Assembly: GCF_017652985.1 (NCBI RefSeq)
Contig: NZ_JAGGDJ010000001.1
Coordinates: 124,001 to 188,000, forward strand
DNA: 64,000 bases
Reading direction: 5' to 3'
Source of the DNA: Paenibacillus artemisiicola
GTDB taxonomy: Bacteria > Bacillota > Bacilli > Paenibacillales > Paenibacillaceae
Shown: in pieces, positions 1 through 7,769 of the stretch
Position numbering within the stretch: position 1 is the first letter of the stretch
How the letters are laid out: every line of letters begins with the position of its first letter
Program-made: the position numbers and the translations under genes
Notes under the pieces: model-generated
Told to the model about the DNA's origin: nothing
The model's database searches: none
What the model saw: the letters and a program-made list of their open reading frames with translations, nothing else

Positions 1-14
1 GAGCCCGCGCAAGC

Positions 15-893
15 ATGAAAAACGAATCCAGCCTTGCGTTCAACGTCTTCAATTACGGCATTCAGCTCGCGTTCACCCTGATGTGCGTGTTTCCGTTCTA
101 CTACATTTTCATCTATTCCGTCAGCGATCCGCAGCAGGCGCTGAAGGGCGTGCTCCTGCTGCCCAAGGGCTTCACCCTCGTCAATTACACGCATATTTTC
201 CGGCTCGACAACATGCTGAATTCGTTCGTCGTGTCGGTGCTGCGCACGGTCATCGGCTGCGCGCTCACGATCGCCTGCAGCTCGTGGTTCGCCTACGCCG
301 TGACGAAGAACGAGCTGTATTTCCGCAAGACGATCTACCGCTTCCTCGTCGTGACGATGTACTTCAACGCGGGCCTCATCCCGTGGTACATCACGATGAA
401 GGAGCTGGGGCTGAAAAACAACTTCCTCCTCTACGTGCTGCCGGGCGCCGTCGTCGCGTACTACGTGGTCCTGCTGAAAACGTTCATCGAACAGCTGCCT
501 CCGGCGCTGGAGGAATCGGCGACGATCGACGGCGCCGGCCATGCCGCGATATTCGCGCGGGTCATCTTCCCGTTGTCGATGCCGATCGTGGCGACGATCG
601 CCGTGTTCGCGTCGGTCGGCCAATGGAACACGTGGACCGACAACTACTTTCTCGTCTCGAGCGACCGCCTGCAGACGCTCCAGCTGATCCTGTACAACTA
701 CTTGACGGACGCCCAGCAAATCGTCAACAGCAGCAATCTGCAGGACTTGAACCGCGGACTGGCGACCAAAATATCGCCCGAGTCGATCCGCATCACGATC
801 ACGATGGTCGTGACGATTCCGGTCATGCTCGTCTATCCGTTCCTGCAGCGGTACTTCGTCAAAGGCATCATGCTCGGCGCGATCAAAGGATAA
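15..893 (+). CDS. Carbohydrate ABC transporter permease, LplC/YtcP type
   Basis: Inner half of a CUT1-type sugar importer: a 292-residue integral membrane protein with about six hydrophobic segments, beginning with one near residues 15-37. The BPD_transp_1 coupling loop is visible as EESATIDGAG followed by an FPLSMPI segment, and the C-terminal YPFLQRYFVKGIMLGAIKG is typical of LplC proteins, whose usual length is 290-300. Its partner LplB-like permease should lie just upstream of the window, and the binding protein follows at 1015. No ATPase is encoded nearby, which fits families that borrow a shared MsmX-type ATPase. The substrate cannot be read from this sequence. Confidence 0.93.
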   Translation: MKNESSLAFNVFNYGIQLAFTLMCVFPFYYIFIYSVSDPQQALKGVLLLPKGFTLVNYTHIFRLDNMLNSFVVSVLRTVIGCALTIACSSWFAYAVTKNELYFRKTIYRFLVVTMYFNAGLIPWYITMKELGLKNNFLLYVLPGAVVAYYVVLLKTFIEQLPPALEESATIDGAGHAAIFARVIFPLSMPIVATIAVFASVGQWNTWTDNYFLVSSDRLQTLQLILYNYLTDAQQIVNSSNLQDLNRGLATKISPESIRITITMVVTIPVMLVYPFLQRYFVKGIMLGAIKG

Positions 894-1014
894 GCCGACG
901 CTCGGGCGATCGCGGGGACGGCCCGCGCATGGAATCACGGATGAACCGGCTTCCTTCGAAGCCGTCATCATAGGGACTAGAGGGGATTCACACTTTCGAT
1001 CGGGAGGTCAAGCG

Positions 1015-2802
1015 ATGAAGGGAAACAAGTCGTTCAAAGGAAGCATGCTCCTCGCGATGACGGCCATGCTGGTCACGCTGACGGCATGCGGCGGCAACAG
1101 CGGCGGCAACGGCGGCGGGAACGGTACGGACGGCGCGAACGCGACGTCGGAGAACAACGGAGCGGCCGTGCCGGACAACGGTTCGGGTACGGGGAACGAC
1201 GCGGCCGGGAATGACGCGGCGGGGAACGGCGGCGCGGCCGCGAACGACGGCGGCGGCACGGACGCGCCGGCGAAAGCGCCGGTCACGATCAAGCTGGAAG
1301 TGAACAGCACGCAGAAGGATTTCGAGAATACGGACGTCTACAACGAAATCAAGAAGCAGACGGGCGTGACGATGGACCTGCAGACGTACGACGAAGAGAA
1401 ATTCAAGGTGGAGCTGGCGAGCGGCGACCTGCCCGACGTCTTCCAGGTGCCGAACAAGTATTTGGCGCAGCTGATCGACGGCGGCAACATCATTCCGCTG
1501 GACGATCTGGTGGCGTCGAACGGACCGGACATCTCGAAGCCGCTGTTCCAGAAAAGTCTGAGCTACAGCAAGCAATTTTGGAGCAACGGCACGGGCAAAT
1601 TGTACGTCATTCCCGTCCAGGTCGGTCAGGCGGGCTGGGGCTTCGATCAGCAGACCGGCTTCAACGTCCGGTGGGACTATTACAAGGAGCTCGGCTTCCC
1701 GGCCGTCAAGAGCGTCGACGACATGGTGAACGTGCTCGCCGACATGGTCGCGAAGCATCCGAAGACCGCGGACGGCAAGAAGGTGTACGGCACGGCGATC
1801 TGGAACGATTGGGGCACCTGGGGACTCAACAGCATGGGCATGATCGTCGGCAGCGGCGCGGTCGCGAACAACTACACGGACGTGCCGAACAGCGGGTTCT
1901 GGCAAACGGCCGAGTTCCTGTACAAGGCGAAGCAAAAAGGCATTCTCGATCCCGACGCGTTCACGGCCAAGTACAACGACATCGTCACGAAGGCGTCGCA
2001 AGGCACGCTGCTCAATTCCGCCGCGACGTGGCCGTTCCAGGCGGTCAACGCGGAGCTGTTGAAGGAAGGGCCGGATCATGGCTTCGTCACGCTTCCGCTC
2101 GATTGGGGCTTCGCTTGGGTCGGCGGCTCCACGGTCGCGGGCTGGTCGGACCGGGCATGGGCGATCTCGTCCAAGGCGAAGGATCCCGCGCGCGCCATGG
2201 ATCTCATCAATTTCCTCTCGTCGGAGCAGGGCTCGCGCCTCATCGCGAGCGGCATTCAGGGCGTGCATTGGGACCTGGTCGACGGCAAGCCGCGGATGAA
2301 GCCGGAGATCGTGCAGCTCGCCGCGGCGGGCGGGGACGCGTACAAGAAAACCGGCATCGGCATGTTCGCGAACCAGCAGGGCTTGACCGACTTCACGGCG
2401 CTCGGCGACGGCAGCGTCGTCAACCTCTTCAACACGCCGGAGGTGTTCGCGACGAAGGTCAACTCGCTGAACAAGGATTACGATGACCATTACGGGGCGA
2501 CGTATCCGGCCGAGGCGTACAAGAAGAACGCCGACGCGGGCAAGGTGCTGACGCTCGACGTCGTGCCGCAGGACGTGCAAGCCGCGATGCCGGCGCCGCC
2601 GGACGACGTCAAGCGCATTCAGACGAAGCTGGACGATCTGATCACGAAGGGGATTCCGGACATCGTGCTGCATGCCAAGGACGACGCGGATTACAAGAAG
2701 AAGCAGGACGCGCTGATCAAGAAGCTGAACGACGCGGGCGCGGACAAATACTGGACGTGGTATATGCAGGCTTTTAATGACACGAAGGCGAAGTTTGAAT
2801 AA
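1015..2802 (+). CDS. Extracellular solute-binding lipoprotein of sugar ABC transporter
   Basis: Lipid-anchored substrate-binding protein, 595 residues, LplA/YtcQ-like. A basic N-terminus, hydrophobic stretch and lipobox LTAC with the lipidated Cys at about residue 25 are visible. A low-complexity Gly/Asn/Ala/Asp spacer runs to about residue 90 before the globular domain starts at VTIKLEV. The motif SGDLPDVF is typical of this family. A GGGAGGT ribosome site lies about 8 bases before the ATG. It lies 121 bases behind the permease and probably in the same transcript. The binding protein follows the permease here, as expected for an LplB-LplC-LplA order. Substrate unknown. Confidence 0.93.
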   Translation: MKGNKSFKGSMLLAMTAMLVTLTACGGNSGGNGGGNGTDGANATSENNGAAVPDNGSGTGNDAAGNDAAGNGGAAANDGGGTDAPAKAPVTIKLEVNSTQKDFENTDVYNEIKKQTGVTMDLQTYDEEKFKVELASGDLPDVFQVPNKYLAQLIDGGNIIPLDDLVASNGPDISKPLFQKSLSYSKQFWSNGTGKLYVIPVQVGQAGWGFDQQTGFNVRWDYYKELGFPAVKSVDDMVNVLADMVAKHPKTADGKKVYGTAIWNDWGTWGLNSMGMIVGSGAVANNYTDVPNSGFWQTAEFLYKAKQKGILDPDAFTAKYNDIVTKASQGTLLNSAATWPFQAVNAELLKEGPDHGFVTLPLDWGFAWVGGSTVAGWSDRAWAISSKAKDPARAMDLINFLSSEQGSRLIASGIQGVHWDLVDGKPRMKPEIVQLAAAGGDAYKKTGIGMFANQQGLTDFTALGDGSVVNLFNTPEVFATKVNSLNKDYDDHYGATYPAEAYKKNADAGKVLTLDVVPQDVQAAMPAPPDDVKRIQTKLDDLITKGIPDIVLHAKDDADYKKKQDALIKKLNDAGADKYWTWYMQAFNDTKAKFE

Positions 2803-2951
2803 GGGCGAAATCGAAGTTTCCGCCAGAGCGAAAGCGAAGTTTGCATAAAAAAAGTCCGACATTCATGGCGAAGCGATGACGAAGCGACTTGAGCGAGGCC
2901 GCAAGCCGACGGATAATAAGGGTATCAACGGGGAAGGGCTGGGATCGCCGA

Positions 2952-3866
2952 ATGAACCAAAACGTCAAGCTGCGGAGACTTAGCGAGTTGTCGTACGAAG
3001 CGTCGCTTACGCTGTGGAACGAAGGATTTTCGGGCTATTACGCCGACATGACGCGGACGTTGGCCCAGCATGTGAAGTATATCGGGACGGCGAACATCCA
3101 GCCGGAGCACTCCGTCGTGGCGGTCGCGGACGGCGAGCCCGTCGGCTTCGTCCTGACCGGCTTGCGCCGGGACGGCGGCCGGACGCTCGCCTGGAACGGA
3201 GGCACGGCCGTCGTGCCCCGATATCGCGGCACGGGCGTCGGGACGGCCATGATGCGCGAAGCGATCCGCGTCTACGAAGAGCTCGATGCGCATGCGGCCA
3301 GCCTGGAAGCGATCACGGCGAACGACGCGGCCGTCGCGCTGTACCGCCGCTGCGGCTACGCGATCCGCGAACGGGTGCTGATCCTGGCGCAGCCGAAGGA
3401 ACCGGCGAATAAGCCGTTGTTCCCGGACGGCGCGGACGGCGGACGCGCCGGTGCCGGCGCCTACGCGCTGCGCCGCGCGCACCCGCGCGAGGCCGGGCGC
3501 CTGCCGTACTATCGCGGCGACGCGCCGTGGTGCTCGCAATGGCCGAACGCCGCGGACGCGGAAGCGGCGCTGGCGGCGGACGGAAGCGGCGAGACCGCGG
3601 GCTTCGCGCTGTACAAGCGCAGCTTCGGCGAGGACGGAACGCCGAGAGGCGTCCATCTCCTGCAGGCCGGGTTCGATCCGGCGCGAGGCGACGGCCGCGA
3701 AGCGGCGGCGTTCCTGCTGGCGGCGTTGTACGGCCCCGCGGACGCGCCGATCCGGCGGACCGCCGACAACCTCCCCGAATCGAGCCTCGCGGCGAAGCTG
3801 CTTATCGAGGCCGGCTTCGAGACGGCGTTTGCCCAGTACGTCATGGAGCTAACGGTGCGTCCGTAG
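2952..3866 (+). CDS. GNAT family N-acetyltransferase (two-lobed)
   Basis: Predicted acetyl-CoA dependent acetyltransferase of 304 residues. The first 150 residues form a standard GNAT domain: VVAVADGEPVGFVL strand, then the acetyl-CoA loop RYRGTGVGTAMM and the NDAAVALYRRCGY signature. The C-terminal half (about 165-304) looks like a second, degenerate GNAT fold without a clear CoA loop. The ORF extends upstream to 2889, but the ATG at 2952 matches the family N-terminus (KLRRLSELSYE) and follows a purine-rich site, so I chose it. Monocistronic, closed by a strong hairpin. Substrate unknown. Confidence 0.85.
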   Translation: MNQNVKLRRLSELSYEASLTLWNEGFSGYYADMTRTLAQHVKYIGTANIQPEHSVVAVADGEPVGFVLTGLRRDGGRTLAWNGGTAVVPRYRGTGVGTAMMREAIRVYEELDAHAASLEAITANDAAVALYRRCGYAIRERVLILAQPKEPANKPLFPDGADGGRAGAGAYALRRAHPREAGRLPYYRGDAPWCSQWPNAADAEAALAADGSGETAGFALYKRSFGEDGTPRGVHLLQAGFDPARGDGREAAAFLLAALYGPADAPIRRTADNLPESSLAAKLLIEAGFETAFAQYVMELTVRP

Positions 3867-3876
3867 AATTGGCGCA

Positions 3877-3911
3877 AGCGCAAAAGCCGCGGATTCCGCG
3901 GCTTTTGCGCT
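3877..3911. terminator. Bidirectional intrinsic terminator
   Basis: Perfect 16-bp inverted repeat (3877-3892 with 3896-3911) and a 3-base loop. It contains a run of A before and T after the GC core, so it can serve both the upstream GNAT gene and the convergent YmaF-like gene. Confidence 0.9.
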
Positions 3912-3937
3912 GCCGATTTTTCCGGCTTCGCGCGCCG

Positions 3938-4303
3938 TTAGGTCAACGGGGAATCGATCAAGGTCGCGAAGTTGAATTGGTGCCGATGGTCATCGACGAG
4001 GGTCGTCCGGCCGGTGACGAAATGCACGTGCTTGCCGTTGCCGACCGGAATGGCGGGTCCGGTGCGGATTTTGATCAGCTTGTGAAAATGATCGAAGAAA
4101 TCGGTTCGGTTCAGGACGATTTCGTGCACATGGCTGCTACCCGAGCGAATGGCTTGGCCCGTGACGCCGGCGAAACGGTGATTGTGGCGATCGTTGCCTT
4201 CTTCGGCCAATTTCGTGCTGCCTTCGAATTCGTGGATATGCCGCTGCGCCCGATAGCGGGCTTTCGTTTCGTTTTTGAACCGGCTGGCTGTTTTTCTCAA
4301 CAT
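3938..4303 (-). CDS. YmaF family protein
   Basis: 121-residue, His-rich soluble protein resembling Bacillus subtilis YmaF, a family of unknown biochemical function. Visible features are the HIHEFEGSTKLAEE segment, the HNHRFAGVTG segment, HVHEI, and the C-terminal DDHRHQFNFATLI. The repeated HxH pairs suggest metal binding, but that is only inference. A GGAGG site lies about 10 bases upstream of the ATG. It converges on the GNAT gene and shares its terminator. The assignment comes from the motif pattern and length. Confidence 0.75.
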   Translation of the reverse strand: MLRKTASRFKNETKARYRAQRHIHEFEGSTKLAEEGNDRHNHRFAGVTGQAIRSGSSHVHEIVLNRTDFFDHFHKLIKIRTGPAIPVGNGKHVHFVTGRTTLVDDHRHQFNFATLIDSPLT

Positions 4304-4420
4304 CGGATTCAGGCCTCCTCGCGGAATGATTACATCGTTATGCTATTAAGCCGGCTCGAGCGGTGTGCTGGGTAGGAGACATGCGGGGACGGCCGCCTCG
4401 GATCCCCGTTCGCCCAAGGA

Positions 4421-4450
4421 TTGACAGGCTTGGACGATCGGCGCTACACT
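4421..4450 (+). promoter_or_regulatory. Sigma-A promoter for GNAT gene
   Basis: TTGACA at 4421-4426, an 18-base spacer, then TACACT at 4445-4450. Transcription would begin near 4457, which makes the in-frame ATG at 4455 unlikely and supports the later start at 4512. Confidence 0.75.
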
Positions 4451-4511
4451 ACGGATGATTATCGGCTCGCTGCCGGATATCGGCGCGGAGGAAGGGAGCG
4501 TTCGGAACGGA

Positions 4512-5015
4512 ATGGAGTTCATCGTTCGTCGGGCAAGCTTGGCGGATGCGGAGGCGTTGCGCGAGCTGTACGTGGAAGCGGCGGCGTGGATTCGCGAGGC
4601 GAAGGGCATCGCGCAATGGCAGGAAAGCTGGTTCACGCGGGCGTTCATCGAAAACTTCATCGGCGAGCATGCGGTATTCGCCGCGATGGCGGAAGGCCGC
4701 CCGGTCGGCTGCTTCTCGGTGCAGTGGGCGTACGAAGACATCTGGGGCGAGCTGTACCACGAAGATGCCGGTTACGTGCATAAGCTCGTCACGTCGCGCA
4801 AGCATCGGGGGCATGGAATCGGAACCCGGCTGCTCGAGCAGGCCGCCGGTTACATCCGGGAGCAGGGCAAGTCGTGGCTGAGGCTCGACTGCATGGCGGA
4901 CAACCCGGCGCTCAACGCGTTTTACGTCCGGCACGGCTTGACGCTTCGCGGCCGGTTCGACGGGGAATACAGCGCGCATCTGTACGAGATGCGGCTTGAT
5001 GCCGAGGCCAGATGA
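4512..5015 (+). CDS. GNAT family N-acetyltransferase
   Basis: Single-domain acetyltransferase of 167 residues. It shows the GNAT order: N-terminal FIVRRASLADAEALREL, central VHKLVTSRKHRGHGIGTRLL carrying the acetyl-CoA binding loop, and the C-terminal NPALNAFYVRHGL signature. The frame is open from 4455, but the promoter position and the GGAGGAAGGGA site at 4487-4497 favour ATG 4512. It is transcribed alone. The substrate is not predictable. Confidence 0.85.
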   Translation: MEFIVRRASLADAEALRELYVEAAAWIREAKGIAQWQESWFTRAFIENFIGEHAVFAAMAEGRPVGCFSVQWAYEDIWGELYHEDAGYVHKLVTSRKHRGHGIGTRLLEQAAGYIREQGKSWLRLDCMADNPALNAFYVRHGLTLRGRFDGEYSAHLYEMRLDAEAR

Positions 5016-5260
5016 CGGGATGTTCCGGAGGCGCCGGGACAATTCGAGAGTGTCCGTTTCCCTCTTCGGGAGAATCGCTTGCGGCTGACTTGGCAGCCTC
5101 GGCACCGCAGGCGGCTATCGGCTCGCCGGGGCGTCGCGTGCCGGGCCGCCCGGCGCTCTTCTCCCGGCGTTCGCCGGACGAGCCCGCCGCCTCCCGCGCA
5201 GCGTACGTAAGCACGCCGTACCGCCGTGCTTTCACGCAGCGTGCGCATCCTGACCAAATC

Positions 5261-5309
5261 AAAGAAGGCTTCCCGAGCGGGCATATCGCCCGCTCGGGAA
5301 GCCTTCTTT
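5261..5309. terminator. Strong bidirectional hairpin terminator
   Basis: Perfect 22-bp stem (5261-5282 with 5288-5309) and a 5-base loop, flanked by AAAG and CTTT. It abuts the stop codon of the TetR gene and also lies downstream of the GNAT gene. The 245 bases before it (5016-5260) hold nothing I can recognise. Confidence 0.9.
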
Positions 5310-5926
5310 CAGTGCTGCGGCCGCTTGACGGTCGACCGGGCCGACGACGGATCCGTGTTGATGATTTTCACCAGCTGCTCCTGCATGTAGGCGGGCGAAT
5401 AATGGAAGTCGTTCTCGATCCAATAGAAGACGAGCCCGAGCAGCGCATGGATGGCATACACGACGAGCAGTTCCTGGTTAAGCCCGCGCCCGTCGTCCAC
5501 CGGCTGCAGCTCCTCGACGAGAATCCGCTTCAAGGCGAGCAGCATCGCTTCCTTCACTTTCGGCAGCACTTCGCTCTTCAGCAGCACCGTGTACAACGAG
5601 GCGTTCGCGTAAATATGATCGAAAATCATGACCGAATTCGCGGACAGCTCGCTGATCAGAAAGACGTCGGTTCCTTCGTACGGAGCACGGAACGACTGCA
5701 GCAGTTCCCGGATGAGCTCGGCAATGATGTCGTCCAGCAGCGCTTCTTTGCCGTCGTAATGCGCATAGAACGTCCCGCGGTTGTAATTGGCCGTTTCGAC
5801 GATCTCCGTGATGGAGATCGCGCCGAAGCTCTTCTTCTTCATGAGCGCGATCAGGGCGCAGCGCAGCGCTTCCCGGCTGCGCTGGACGCGCCGGTCCGGT
5901 TTCTTGTCTTCTTCCGTCATCGTCAT
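5309..5926 (-). CDS. TetR/AcrR family transcriptional regulator
   Basis: DNA-binding repressor of 205 residues. The N-terminal helix-turn-helix reads FGAISITEIVETANYNRGTFYAHYDGKEALLDDII, a typical TetR recognition block. The rest is the all-helical ligand-binding half, resembling the TetR_C_8 type. Three in-frame ATGs occur close together; the one at 5926 has an AAAGGGA site 9 bases upstream, while the ATG at 5935 would nearly touch it. The gene is divergent from an SDR oxidoreductase with a 30-bp imperfect palindrome over the SDR transcription start, so it probably represses that gene. Effector unknown. Confidence 0.9.
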   Translation of the reverse strand: MTMTEEDKKPDRRVQRSREALRCALIALMKKKSFGAISITEIVETANYNRGTFYAHYDGKEALLDDIIAELIRELLQSFRAPYEGTDVFLISELSANSVMIFDHIYANASLYTVLLKSEVLPKVKEAMLLALKRILVEELQPVDDGRGLNQELLVVYAIHALLGLVFYWIENDFHYSPAYMQEQLVKIINTDPSSARSTVKRPQH

Positions 5927-6005
5927 CGTTTTCATTCCCTTTGCGCGTTATCGGACATTTCCCATCATACTGTATAGTAAGTCACATTTGAAAGAGGTTT
6001 ACTGA

Positions 6006-6034
6006 TTGTGGGACTTCCGCGCCAGGCTTATAAT
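6006..6034 (+). promoter_or_regulatory. Sigma-A promoter for SDR gene
   Basis: TTGTGG at 6006-6011, 17-base spacer, perfect TATAAT at 6029-6034. The expected start of transcription near 6041 falls at the left end of the palindrome at 6041-6070. Confidence 0.8.
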
Positions 6035-6040
6035 CGGCAT

Positions 6041-6070
6041 ATACAGACGTACGTTAATGTACATTTGTAT
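6041..6070. promoter_or_regulatory. Candidate TetR operator
   Basis: 30-bp imperfect palindrome with half-sites ATACAGACGTACGTT and, read on the other strand, ATACAAATGTACATT: 12 of 15 positions match. It sits at the predicted transcription start of the SDR gene and between the divergent TetR and SDR genes, the usual arrangement for local TetR control. Confidence 0.65.
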
Positions 6071-6155
6071 ATTTTCTTGGCACTAACGGACTGCCCGGCG
6101 TCGGAATGAATTCGTGCCGGACAAGCCTACTACACGGAAGCGGAGGAATTCGAAC

Positions 6156-6914
6156 ATGAGACTTTCCGGTAAAGCAGCGATCGTGACGGGCGCGGCATCG
6201 GGCATGGGCAAGGCGATCGCGGAGCTGTTCGCGGCCGAAGGCGCGAAGGTGGTCGTCGGCGACCTGCGGCTCGATGCGGCGCAAGCCGTCGCGGACGGCA
6301 TCGCGGCGGCGGGCGGCACGGCGATCGCGGTCGCGGCCAACGTCGCCAAGGAAGACGACGTGCGGCAGCTGGTCGCGAAGACGGTCGAAGCGTACGGCAC
6401 GCTCGACATTCTCGTCAACAACGCGGGCATCATGGATAATTTCGTGCCGGCCGCGGACCTGACGGACGAGCTCTGGGACAGGGTCTTCGCCGTCAACGCG
6501 ACGGGCGTCATGCGCACGACGCGCCAGGCGCTGCCGATCTTCATGGCGAAGAAGAGCGGCGTCATCGTCAACATCGCTTCGGCGGGCGGCCTGCAGGGCT
6601 CGCGCGCGGGCGCCGCGTATACGGCGTCCAAGCACGCGGTCGTCGGCTTCACGAAGAACGTCGGCTTCCAATACGCGAACTACGGCATCCGCTGCAACGC
6701 CATCGCGCCGGGCGGCGTCAACACGAACATCGGCACGTCCATCAACGAGCCGAACGCCTTCGGCATGGAGCGGGCGATGGCCGGCATCCAACTGAATCCG
6801 CGGTCGGGCGAGCCGCTCGACATCGCGCGCGTCGCGCTGTTCCTGGCTTCGGACGACGCCGGCTTCGTGAACGGCACGGTCGTGACGGCCGACGCGGGCT
6901 GGACGGCTTACTGA
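6156..6914 (+). CDS. SDR family NAD(P)-dependent oxidoreductase
   Basis: Classical short-chain dehydrogenase of 252 residues. The cofactor motif TGAASGMG lies near residue 13, LVNNAG near residue 85, and the catalytic Ser...Tyr-x3-Lys set is IASAGG...YTASK. The C-terminal GTVVTADAGWTAY is typical of FabG/glucose-dehydrogenase-like members. GGAGG lies 9 bases before ATG 6156; the upstream in-frame ATG at 6114 lacks such a site. The divergent TetR gene and operator suggest induction by the substrate or a related compound. The substrate is unknown. Confidence 0.9.
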   Translation: MRLSGKAAIVTGAASGMGKAIAELFAAEGAKVVVGDLRLDAAQAVADGIAAAGGTAIAVAANVAKEDDVRQLVAKTVEAYGTLDILVNNAGIMDNFVPAADLTDELWDRVFAVNATGVMRTTRQALPIFMAKKSGVIVNIASAGGLQGSRAGAAYTASKHAVVGFTKNVGFQYANYGIRCNAIAPGGVNTNIGTSINEPNAFGMERAMAGIQLNPRSGEPLDIARVALFLASDDAGFVNGTVVTADAGWTAY

Positions 6915-6964
6915 TTCGAATCCGTCCGGGCGATCCTTCCCCGACATTCGAATCCAACGACAAC

Positions 6965-6993
6965 ATACCCCCGGCATCGGATGCCGGGGGTAT
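6965..6993. terminator. Hairpin terminator
   Basis: Perfect 13-bp stem (6965-6977 with 6981-6993) and 3-base loop downstream of the SDR gene and facing the convergent DUF1904 gene. It lacks a good T tract, so its efficiency is uncertain. Confidence 0.6.
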
Positions 6994-7063
6994 CGCGCGT
7001 TCAGCGGACGTTTGCCCGCGGCCAGCCGCGGCGCGGCGGAAGCCGGCGCCCGTCCGGTCCGGA

Positions 7064-7399
7064 TCAAACGGTCCGGGCTTGGGAATACGAAAGCGGTTTG
7101 CCTTCTTTATAATACAGCGAAGGCGAGAGAATGACGAAAAAAATATGAACGTTCTCATAGCCGAAGTCGGTCAGCATCCGGTGCACCTTGGACGCGATGG
7201 CGTCATGCAACTCCTGGGCGCGCTGGAACATAAGAATCTCGACGGAGCGGGGGGTGTTCGTAATGAGTTGGATGTCCAGCTGTTCGATCTTCACGATCTC
7301 CTTCGGAATGCGGACGAGCTTGGCGAACTCCTCGACGAGCGGCGGCGCGAGCTGCTTCAGAAACGCCGTCGGAAAGCCTTTAAACCGTAAAAATGGCAC
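7064..7399 (-). CDS. DUF1904 family protein
   Basis: 111-residue soluble protein of the DUF1904 family, whose function is unknown. The N-terminus PFLRFKGF and a later HIFFVILSPSLYYKEGKPLS stretch are family-like, and the size is normal. The open frame extends far upstream, but the family begins at PFLRFKGF. The codon there is GTG with AAGGGA 5-10 bases upstream, so I place the start at GTG 7399. The promoter at 7437-7465 is overlapped by an 18-bp CRP/FNR-like palindrome, implying regulated expression. Confidence 0.8.
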   Translation of the reverse strand: MPFLRFKGFPTAFLKQLAPPLVEEFAKLVRIPKEIVKIEQLDIQLITNTPRSVEILMFQRAQELHDAIASKVHRMLTDFGYENVHIFFVILSPSLYYKEGKPLSYSQARTV

Positions 7400-7431
7400 G
7401 CGAATCCCTTCATTTCGTTGGAATGGTCTAC

Positions 7432-7449
7432 TTGTGATTATAATCACAA
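7432..7449. promoter_or_regulatory. CRP/FNR-type palindrome over a -10 box
   Basis: Perfect 18-bp palindrome TTGTGATTATAATCACAA. It contains the TGTGA-N6-TCACA pattern recognised by CRP/FNR family regulators. It covers the -10 box of the DUF1904 promoter, a position that suits repression. Confidence 0.65.
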
Positions 7450-7465
7450 TCTTGGCATTATTCAA
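7437..7465 (-). promoter_or_regulatory. Sigma-A promoter for DUF1904 gene
   Basis: Read on the minus strand: TTGAAT (7460-7465), 17-base spacer, TATAAT (7437-7442). The rest of the 370-base gap up to 7769 is GC-rich with no recognisable gene; I could not define a convincing promoter for the kinase operon that follows. Confidence 0.75.
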
Positions 7466-7769
7466 TGCCGGATGCGCATGATACCGATGCCGGAGCTCGC
7501 GCGGTGCCGCGCGCGCGAAGTCCCGATTCGTCCGCGCATGCCGCGCGACGCTTCGAATCGCGTTTTTTCGCGCCCGGTTCCGGGCGCTTCGCCGGTCGTC
7601 CGCCCACCGGACGGGCACCCCGTCCCGATGCCGAGGACCCGTTTTCGCGCGGGCTTCGGCTTTTTCTGTCGAGGTCTGCCATAAAGATTCGTTAAAGCGT
7701 GATTCATTGTCCGCGAGCGGCGGTGATAAAGGGTATAAGCAACTTTTGAAAAGGAGGGGACGCCGAGCG

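Noticed and set aside
988-2862. 624-codon minus-strand open frame opposite the first binding protein
   Set aside because: Shadow frame; the plus strand has a lipobox and a complete binding-protein fold.
7707-7739. TTGTCC and GGGTATAAG upstream of the small kinase gene as a promoter
   Set aside because: Spacing of 21 bases for sigma-A and no matching -35 for sigma-B.
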